A stretch of 43,655 nucleotides of DNA, taken from contig NZ_JADCBK010000058.1 of the NCBI RefSeq assembly GCF_020253525.1, forward strand, positions 1 to 43,655. Direction: 5' to 3'. Position numbers and translations under genes: made by a program. This stretch comes from Aquidulcibacter sp. (GTDB lineage Bacteria; Pseudomonadota; Alphaproteobacteria; Caulobacterales; Aquidulcibacteraceae). Under the pieces are notes generated by a model. It saw nothing but the letters and a program-made list of their open reading frames with translations, searched no databases and had not been told where the DNA came from. How positions within the stretch are numbered: position 1 is the first letter of the stretch; each line of letters begins with the position of its first letter. Positions 35,112 through 41,359 of the stretch are shown in pieces.

Positions 35112-35419
35112 CGTTCATCCCCTCATCGATCCACGCGCTGGATCGTGTTGAATCTCTCGATGGCTGTTTCCCCGGCTTCATGCTTTGCCAGGTCGAAATG
35201 CAAGTCTAGCAGATTCGAATTATTTTTATGCGTGAGGCTGAAATAGGCCAAAGTATCATCTTTTTTGTGCAAAAACGCCTAATTTTTATGCCTTAATTCA
35301 ATGAGTTAATCGAATAATCTTCTAGACAAAATAATGGGCATGCAGGATTATTCTGCATGCCCATGCCTTGGATTTAAACCTAGAGCCAGACCCCAAACTG
35401 GGTCTTTGACCTCTGCCTT
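35112..35419. other. intergenic region with terminator and promoter
   Basis: No gene is seen. It holds the aminotransferase terminator (35334-35364), a smaller hairpin (35388-35405), an AT-rich promoter zone and a direct repeat ATTTTTATGC at 35222-35231 and 35282-35291, exactly 60 bp apart. Confidence 0.5.
35334..35364 (-). terminator. rho-independent terminator of the aminotransferase operon
   Basis: Perfect 12-bp stem, arms ATGGGCATGCAG and CTGCATGCCCAT, with a 7-base loop. On the minus strand it is followed by TATTTTG, a usable U-rich tail. It lies 55 bases after the stop at 35420, with a further hairpin (35388-35405) in between. Confidence 0.75.
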
Positions 35420-36529
35420 CTAAGCGCGAATGACCTCAGGCAAAGCCTTACAATAGCGCTCCACGTCCGGCAGTTTACCCATGCTGACCCGGCTCCAATT
35501 GGTGTGGGTGCCATAGACGCCGCGGATCAGGATTTTCTTAGCTTCCATCCGCTCGCGCACAATATTCGCATTCATCCCAACATTGACCCAAACGAAATTG
35601 GTGGAAGAGGGCAGGGCCGTGAGGCCGGCGCTTTTCACAGCAGCCATAACCATTTCGCGGGCTTCCACAATTTTGCTGCGGGAGTAAGTCAGGAAGGCCT
35701 CATCACTATAGCATGCAACCGCTCCTGCGAGGCCCACACTATTCATGCCGCCCATCACATAGGGCCGGATTTTGGCGATATTGGCAGGGGTTGAAATCAC
35801 ATAGCCGACGCGAATGCCTGCCATGCCGTAAATCTTAGAGAAGGTGCGGGTGATGGCGATATTGTGCCCTGCACGAATGAGATCAACAACTGAGTTTGAA
35901 ACCGGTTGGTCGGAAAGCTCAATATAGGCTTCGTCGATCAAGACGGTTGTCTTGGCTGAAGCGGCCTTGGCAAAGGCGTGGATGTCGGCAGCCTTTTCCA
36001 AAATGCCGGTTGGATTATTCGGGTTACAGACCGAGATCAGCGAGGTCTCTGGCGTAATGGCTGCTTCCATCGCGATGAAGTCATGGGAATAGTCCGGCTT
36101 AAGCGGCACGCGAACGGTTTTGACACCCTTATCTTCAGCAAATTTGAAATAGGCATCCCAGAACAGATTTGTACTGATCAACGTGCCCTTCATGCCATAA
36201 GCTAAACCAATGGCGTTCAGCAATTCGCCAGACCCTGAGGACACAATGATATGGTCGGGTGTAACGCCGTGACGTTCTGCAATCATCTCCATCAAGCGCT
36301 GGATGCCGCCACCTGGATAATAGGCCCCCGTTGAAAGGGCCTCCGTCATGGCCTTGATCGCACTGGGTGCTGGCCCATAGGGATTCTCATTGAGGCCGAG
36401 GCGGGCAAAACCCGGTGCAGGACCCAGCAATGGGGCGGCAGTAGGTTCGGCTGCCGATGCCGTTTTTGTAAGGCTTAAGGCCGCACCGCCTGCGGCAGCC
36501 CCCAATAGCAAACGTCTTGAAAGATCCAT
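35420..36529 (-). CDS. Tat-exported PLP-dependent aminotransferase (HisC-like)
   Basis: 369 residues. Fold-type I aminotransferase, histidinol-phosphate aminotransferase-like: LGLNENPYGPAPSAI, VCNPNNPTGI, LIDEAYIE and the PLP-lysine motif TRTFSKIYGMAGIRVGY are all seen. Unusually, the N-terminus reads MDLSRRLLLGAAAGGAAL, a twin-arginine signal with hydrophobic core and an AxA-type end (TASAAEP), so the enzyme is probably exported folded with PLP to the periplasm. The ATG at 36529 has GGAG eight bases upstream. It follows the TauE/SafE gene by 37 bases in one operon. A true His biosynthesis role is unlikely. Confidence 0.88.
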   Translation of the reverse strand: MDLSRRLLLGAAAGGAALSLTKTASAAEPTAAPLLGPAPGFARLGLNENPYGPAPSAIKAMTEALSTGAYYPGGGIQRLMEMIAERHGVTPDHIIVSSGSGELLNAIGLAYGMKGTLISTNLFWDAYFKFAEDKGVKTVRVPLKPDYSHDFIAMEAAITPETSLISVCNPNNPTGILEKAADIHAFAKAASAKTTVLIDEAYIELSDQPVSNSVVDLIRAGHNIAITRTFSKIYGMAGIRVGYVISTPANIAKIRPYVMGGMNSVGLAGAVACYSDEAFLTYSRSKIVEAREMVMAAVKSAGLTALPSSTNFVWVNVGMNANIVRERMEAKKILIRGVYGTHTNWSRVSMGKLPDVERYCKALPEVIRA

Positions 36530-36566
36530 CGCCGTAACTCCTTTTCCCTGCTTGTCGTGGTGAGAC

Positions 36567-37400
36567 TTAACTAAGACCTTCATGCAGCATCATGGCTGAT
36601 GTGACCAGAAGGTAGATTCCAAAAGCGCGCTTAAGCATCACAGCATTGAGCGCATGGGCGGCACGTACGCCTAAGGGCGCGGTGAAGTAAGACATAGCTG
36701 CAATGGCCACAGCTCCTAGAATATTGATATAGCCAATGGAGCCCATGGGCAGGGACGCATGCCCCCAACCGATTATAGCAAAGCCGATGGCACCGGGGAT
36801 TGCGATAATCGCCCCAAGTCCAGCAGCTGTTGCCACCGCGCGATGGATCGAGCGACCGTAAGAGGTCATCACCAGAATGGCGATGGTGCCGCCTCCAATC
36901 CCCAAAAGCGCGGAGAAGCCACCGAGGAAGGTGGCCAAGCCTGCCCGCAAAGGACCTGTCGGCATGTCGCGGGCGATTGGGTCTTTGCGCTCAAGAATCG
37001 GGAAGACAAAATGCAAGCCCATGATGAAGACGCCGGTGGCAAAGACAAGGACGAGCACTTGGCCTTTGACCGAGCCCGCCAGAACCAAACCACCCGCAAC
37101 ACCCAAGACGATCCAAGGGGCCCAGCTCTTGAGAATTTCAAAATCGACCACGCCTCTGGCGGCATGGGCTTGAACGGAGCGCAACGAAGTTACGATAATG
37201 GTCGCAAGGCTCGTCCCGACAGCCACATGGGTAATCACACTCGGGTCCACGCCAAAATAATGATAAACCGCGATCAAAGCCGGTACGACCACAAAGCCGC
37301 CACCAATGCCAAACAGGCCAGCGGCAAACCCAGCCGTTAGTCCTGCCGCCATCAGCGCCAAGACCAAGGGAATTTGAACCGCTAAGTCCCCCATATTCAT
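36567..37400 (-). CDS. TauE/SafE-family membrane permease
   Basis: 277 residues, about eight transmembrane helices. The family repeats are visible: GLFGIGGGFVVVPALIAV near the N-terminus and FLGGFSALLGIGGGTIAILVM in the second half. Members export or import sulfonates, sulfite and other small anions. It is upstream of the exported aminotransferase in the same operon (37-base gap), which suggests it moves a substrate or product of that enzyme; the link to sulfur is not shown. Confidence 0.9.
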   Translation of the reverse strand: MNMGDLAVQIPLVLALMAAGLTAGFAAGLFGIGGGFVVVPALIAVYHYFGVDPSVITHVAVGTSLATIIVTSLRSVQAHAARGVVDFEILKSWAPWIVLGVAGGLVLAGSVKGQVLVLVFATGVFIMGLHFVFPILERKDPIARDMPTGPLRAGLATFLGGFSALLGIGGGTIAILVMTSYGRSIHRAVATAAGLGAIIAIPGAIGFAIIGWGHASLPMGSIGYINILGAVAIAAMSYFTAPLGVRAAHALNAVMLKRAFGIYLLVTSAMMLHEGLS

Positions 37401-37571
37401 CTAATGCCTTGCCCCACGTCGCATCGGAAATTCAATGTCCAGATAGCGCTATCACGCGATCGGGAGCGCATAAGCAGGCAAGCTCAAAATTTTGTGAGTT
37501 TTGGTGATTTCGCGTGTTGAATGAATTTGGATTGCGCAGTTGCTGTTTAGTTTTGCTCAATCCATAGGCGA

Positions 37572-38222
37572 TTAGGTGACAGGGTCGTCATTGAAAATGG
37601 GTGGCTGACCCGATTCCCAAACCGGAAACTTCGTCATGATGCGGGCGAATAGGGGTCCATCACTAAAGAAGGCAAGCCAGTTTCGAAGCCGTTCTAAGGG
37701 GACTTGTTGAAACCAAACTGGATCAACAGCTGCAAACTGGCGCACAAAGGGAAACAGGCAGATATCGACCAAAGTGGCAGACTCTCGAACCAAAAATGCA
37801 GAATTGGCAAGGCGAGCTTCCAAGTCCATTAGAATTTCTAAGCCCTGCTCGCGCGCCATTTCCATGGGTATTTGATAACGCTGGGGGTACTTATACTGAT
37901 CCAAAAAGGCCTTAAACGGCCCATCATTGCGATCTACGAGCGCCTTTTGCTCTGGCCCCCAACCTTCTAGCCAGTGCTCTGGATCCTGAAGTGCGAGAGC
38001 ATAAAGCATAATATCACGGCTTTCCTCGAGAACCTGCCCGTCAGGCAAGAGCAGGACAGGAACCGTGCCTTTGGGTGAAATAGCCAACATCTGGGGTGGC
38101 TTTGCCTTTAAGGAGACTTCGCGGACCTCATAGCGCAGGCCTGCAACCGCCAGCGCCAGCCGCGCCCGCATGGCATAGGGGCAACGGCGGAAGCTGTAGA
38201 GGATAGGATAAACGGGCTTCAT
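37572..38222 (-). CDS. glutathione S-transferase family protein
   Basis: 216 residues from the ATG at 38222. Thioredoxin-like N-terminal domain with SFRRCPYAMRARLALAVAG (Cys14 in the catalytic position) and KGTVPVLLLPDGQVLEESRDI, the glutathione-binding segment. The C-terminal helical domain includes ATLVDICLFPFVRQF. Cytosolic detoxification or thiol chemistry is likely. It starts 4 bases after the beta-lactamase stop, so it is in one operon. The frame is open further upstream to 38378 but lies inside the beta-lactamase gene. Confidence 0.9.
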   Translation of the reverse strand: MKPVYPILYSFRRCPYAMRARLALAVAGLRYEVREVSLKAKPPQMLAISPKGTVPVLLLPDGQVLEESRDIMLYALALQDPEHWLEGWGPEQKALVDRNDGPFKAFLDQYKYPQRYQIPMEMAREQGLEILMDLEARLANSAFLVRESATLVDICLFPFVRQFAAVDPVWFQQVPLERLRNWLAFFSDGPLFARIMTKFPVWESGQPPIFNDDPVT

Positions 38223-38226
38223 GGCC

Positions 38227-39159
38227 TTATGCGATTGCCCAGCGCGACGCGATGCGACCAACTTCTGCGAGCACGGCCTGGAATTCATCGCGGGTTTCGC
38301 CATAGCCGATATTGGTATTGAAATAGGCCGCAATAAGGATGGGCGCGCGACCAGGCGGCCACACGATCGCGACATCATAATATTTGTCGGTCATCCCTTC
38401 ACTCATCGCGGTTCCTGTCTTGTCGCCCGCCTTCCACGCTGCTGGAAGGCCAGCGCGGATACGTTTTAGGCCCGTCTGGGTTTCAATCATCCAGCCAATC
38501 AATAAATCCTTCGAGCCTTGAGACAGATAATCTGTTGTCAAATAGCGGGCGATGAGCCGCGCCATCGCCGCAGGCGAGGTGGTGTCACGGGGGTCATCGG
38601 CAGCTACGCGGTTCATCATCGGCTCGTAGCGGTCCAAGCGCGTAACCGCGTCGCCCGCTGCCCGAAAGCGCTGGGTCAGACCCTCTGGCCCACCCAATTC
38701 GCGCATGATGAGATTGGCGGCGGGGTTATCGCTGGTGATTTGTGCAGCTTTGGCCAAGTCACCAATCGTCATACCACCCGCGCTTAAATTAGCGCCTGTC
38801 ACTGGGGCGTGGGCGACCATATCGGCCGCTGAATAAGGGATAAACTGATCAAACTTGCGCGTGCCAGCATCAACATCGCGCAAGACTTCTGCGGCAAGCG
38901 GCAATTTGAAGGTCGAACACATGGCAAAGCGCGCATCCTGCCGATGACCAACAAGTTCGCCAGTGGAAGTATCAAAAATAGCCACACCAAGCCTGCCTTG
39001 CGACTTGGCCTCAAGGGCTGCGAGTTCGGCGGTCGGGGCTTGACGGGCTGCTACTTTGACCGCTGGTGCCGCGCAGGAAGACAAACTGGGAAATGCGAGC
39101 GCACTGGTTAGCGCAAAGCCCATGAACGCACGTCGGTCGCTTTGGGGGATTGGGCTCAT
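38227..39159 (-). CDS. class A beta-lactamase
   Basis: 310 residues. The serine beta-lactamase motifs are complete: S82-x-x-K85 in CSTFK, SDN at 143-145, omega-loop E179 with N183 in YEPMMNR, and K247-T-G in DKTGT. A cysteine precedes the active serine, but I see no partner near the KTG motif as in class A carbapenemases, so spectrum cannot be inferred. The N-terminus SDRRAFMGFALTSALAF is a twin-arginine signal, followed by SLSSC, a possible lipobox. AGGAG lies six bases before the ATG. It is downstream of tetR (37-base gap) and upstream of gst. Confidence 0.92.
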   Translation of the reverse strand: MSPIPQSDRRAFMGFALTSALAFPSLSSCAAPAVKVAARQAPTAELAALEAKSQGRLGVAIFDTSTGELVGHRQDARFAMCSTFKLPLAAEVLRDVDAGTRKFDQFIPYSAADMVAHAPVTGANLSAGGMTIGDLAKAAQITSDNPAANLIMRELGGPEGLTQRFRAAGDAVTRLDRYEPMMNRVAADDPRDTTSPAAMARLIARYLTTDYLSQGSKDLLIGWMIETQTGLKRIRAGLPAAWKAGDKTGTAMSEGMTDKYYDVAIVWPPGRAPILIAAYFNTNIGYGETRDEFQAVLAEVGRIASRWAIA

Positions 39160-39196
39160 CTCTCACTCCTCAAGCGCATGACATGGCGCAGCGCCA

Positions 39197-39868
39197 CTAC
39201 GCCTTGTTCTGATAGGCTGCCAAAATGATTTCGACATGGAAGTCAATCATGGCCTCAACATCCCCCCACGGAAAATCGGGCCGCGCCAATAAAAGGGCAC
39301 AGAGACCATGCATGCTTGCCCAGAGGCTTTGTGCCAAGTGATCGGTCGAGCCTTCGCGGAGATGACCTTCTTGTTGCAAGAGTGCGACTTCATCCCTGAA
39401 ACTTGCGAATGCTTGCATCCCGGGCAGAATATCTGGGTTGAAGGCTTCCACTTCGTGCATCGGGCCTTCCAGCATGAAGGCGATGCGATAGGCCGCCCCT
39501 TGATCTAGGGCGAAACCAATATAGCCGCGTATCATGGCTTCTAAGCGGGCTGGGGCGGGAATATCGGCAGTGCGAATTCTACCAATCAAGCTTTCCAAGC
39601 TTGAGAAGGCCCGTGCCGACAAAGCATTGGCCAAAGCTTCCTTGGTAGCGAAATGGGCGTAGAGACTGGGCTGGGAAATGCCAACGGCATTCGCGATCAT
39701 GCGCGTCGAGGTCCCAGCAATGCCATAGGTCAGAAACAGACGCGAGGCATGATTGAGAATATCCTCACGCCGATCTGCCCCTTTCAACCGGTGCACAATC
39801 GCGGCGCGCGGTGCATCCGCCGAGGGGCTTGTTGACTGCTGGGCAGATTTTTTTCTGTAGATTGTCAC
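39197..39868 (-). CDS. TetR-family transcriptional regulator
   Basis: 223 residues from a GTG at 39868. Helix-turn-helix at about residues 31-77: REDILNHASRLFLTYGIAG, then ISQPSLYAHFATKEAL, whose recognition helix resembles that of tetracycline-repressor-type proteins. The C-terminal part is a ligand-binding domain. It is divergent from the RND adaptor, and the palindrome CCTATCACTGATAGG (39902-39916) overlaps both predicted promoters, so it is the likely repressor of the pump. It lies upstream of beta-lactamase and gst on the same strand and may control them too. Confidence 0.93.
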   Translation of the reverse strand: MTIYRKKSAQQSTSPSADAPRAAIVHRLKGADRREDILNHASRLFLTYGIAGTSTRMIANAVGISQPSLYAHFATKEALANALSARAFSSLESLIGRIRTADIPAPARLEAMIRGYIGFALDQGAAYRIAFMLEGPMHEVEAFNPDILPGMQAFASFRDEVALLQQEGHLREGSTDHLAQSLWASMHGLCALLLARPDFPWGDVEAMIDFHVEIILAAYQNKA

Positions 39869-39876
39869 TTTCCCTC

Positions 39877-39928
39877 TTGACCTCTTCGAGATTTACGCCA
39901 TCCTATCACTGATAGGTTACTAGTCCAA
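39877..39928. promoter_or_regulatory. divergent promoters with tetO-like operator
   Basis: The palindrome CCTATCACTGATAGG at 39902-39916 (7-bp arms, central C) shares the CTATCA-x-TGATAG core of Tn10 tetO. Plus strand: TTGACC at 39877-39882, 18-base spacer, TCCTAT at 39901-39906. Minus strand: TTGGAC at 39928-39923, 17-base spacer, TAGGAT at 39905-39900. The operator thus sits on both -10 regions. Confidence 0.65.
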
Positions 39929-39958
39929 CTGAAATTCTCCTCCCCAGTACGGCGAAAA

Positions 39959-41359
39959 ATGACCAAACAAAAAAAACTGAAGTACGACCTCCCCCAACGG
40001 GGAGGTCATTCCCTTAAACTACGCCTGAGTCTCTTAGCAGGCGTGGCAATGATTCTATCTGCTTGTGGCAATGGGGCGGATAAATCAAAAGCAGCAGATC
40101 CAGTTTTGGTCGAAATCAAACGCGCACAAAGCGTCAACGCCCAAACGGAGATCGTGGCCACAGGCTCCTTCCGGCGGGAAAAAGAAATAGATTTGTCCTT
40201 CCGCATTGGCGGGGTTTTGCGCGAAGTCAATTTTCGCGAAGGCCAATTGATTGAAAGAGGCGTTGTGGTCGCCAGTATCGACCCCACGCAAGTGGAAGCC
40301 CAAATCATCCAAGCGCAAGCCCAAGCGATGCAAGCCACAGCCGGCATTGGCCAAGCCGTTGAACAAGCCCGTGCCGCAACTTCTTCCATCGCTTCTGCGC
40401 GGGCAGGCCAAGCACAAGCCGAAGCCAATACCAGTCGTGCTGCCGCGGCCTTGGCACAGGCACAGGCCGACCTTGCCAATGCGCGGCGCGATTATGATCG
40501 TGACGCGACTTTGGTTCAAAAGGGCTTTGTCTCTGAAGCACGCTTGGACGCGCGCAAAACACGGCTTGATGTTGCAGAAGCCACCGTTCGCTCAGCAGAA
40601 GCAGGCTTAATTGCTGCCCGCCAAGGTGCCCTCGCAGCCAATGCCGGCATCACCCAAGCCCAAGCCAGTGCCGGGGCTGCACAAGCGGGTGTTCAAGCGG
40701 CCTCAGGTCGGGCGCGTGCCGCCGAAGCAGGTGTGTCTGCTGCAGCCTTCGACCGCCGCTGGGCCAGATTGATTGCCCCAGTCCGCGGCATTGTCCTGAC
40801 CCGCGTTGCAGAGCCCGGCGAGATTACCGCACCTGGCCAACCGATTTTGACCGTTGCAGACGAAGACTCACCTCTGATCTTACGCACCCCGGTTTCGGAT
40901 AAGGATGTCGCCCGTATTCAGGTTGGCGATTCTGCGGATGTCTATGTGTCAGCTTTAAGCAGGACCCTGAAAGGCGTTGTCACCCGGGTCGCTGAGCGCG
41001 CCGATCCCCGCACGGGGGCGTTTGACATTGATATTGCTGTTGAAGGTGGGGGCGAGGTGAAGACCGGTTTCTTTGCCGAAGCCCGCATCAAGGCCAAGAC
41101 AAGTGCAACACCTTTGCCTGCCAGCAATGAAGTTCTGGTTCCAACCGAATCCTTGATTGGTGTCACCAATGGCAAAGCGAGCCTTTACATTCTCAATGGC
41201 GACCAAAAGACCGTGCGTCTTGTCAGCGTCGATTTCATTCGTTTGGAAGGCAATCAGGCCTTAGTTCGGGGCATTCCGGCGGGCGTTGGCATTGTGACTT
41301 CCGGCGGGGCTTATGTCAGCGACAAAGCGCAAGTCTCGGTCGTTGAGGCAAAGTCGTGA
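39959..41359 (+). CDS. RND efflux periplasmic adaptor (HlyD/MexE-type)
   Basis: 466 residues. A lipoprotein signal (LSLLAGVAMILSAC, lipobox Cys36) follows a long basic N-region. Barrel-sandwich part SFRIGGVLREVNFREGQLIERG, a long Ala/Gln-rich coiled-coil hairpin (about residues 110-255, many A-x-A-Q-A repeats), and a beta-barrel/MPD section (LIAPVRGIVL, EPGEITAPGQPILTVAD). It links the inner-membrane RND pump to an outer-membrane channel. The stop overlaps the pump start (GTGA). A 9-bp hairpin lies early in the gene. Confidence 0.93.
   Translation: MTKQKKLKYDLPQRGGHSLKLRLSLLAGVAMILSACGNGADKSKAADPVLVEIKRAQSVNAQTEIVATGSFRREKEIDLSFRIGGVLREVNFREGQLIERGVVVASIDPTQVEAQIIQAQAQAMQATAGIGQAVEQARAATSSIASARAGQAQAEANTSRAAAALAQAQADLANARRDYDRDATLVQKGFVSEARLDARKTRLDVAEATVRSAEAGLIAARQGALAANAGITQAQASAGAAQAGVQAASGRARAAEAGVSAAAFDRRWARLIAPVRGIVLTRVAEPGEITAPGQPILTVADEDSPLILRTPVSDKDVARIQVGDSADVYVSALSRTLKGVVTRVAERADPRTGAFDIDIAVEGGGEVKTGFFAEARIKAKTSATPLPASNEVLVPTESLIGVTNGKASLYILNGDQKTVRLVSVDFIRLEGNQALVRGIPAGVGIVTSGGAYVSDKAQVSVVEAKS
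39986..40007. repeat. 9-bp GC-rich inverted repeat at the start of the adaptor gene
   Basis: GACCTCCCC (39986-39994) and GGGGAGGTC (39999-40007) around CAAC, beginning 28 bases into the reading frame, in codons 10-17. It would form a stable hairpin near the translation start and may damp expression, or be chance. Confidence 0.45.

Noticed and set aside
38227-39159. Carbapenemase-type beta-lactamase
   Set aside because: A Cys precedes the active Ser, but no second Cys is seen after the KTG motif, so the class A carbapenemase disulfide is not supported.
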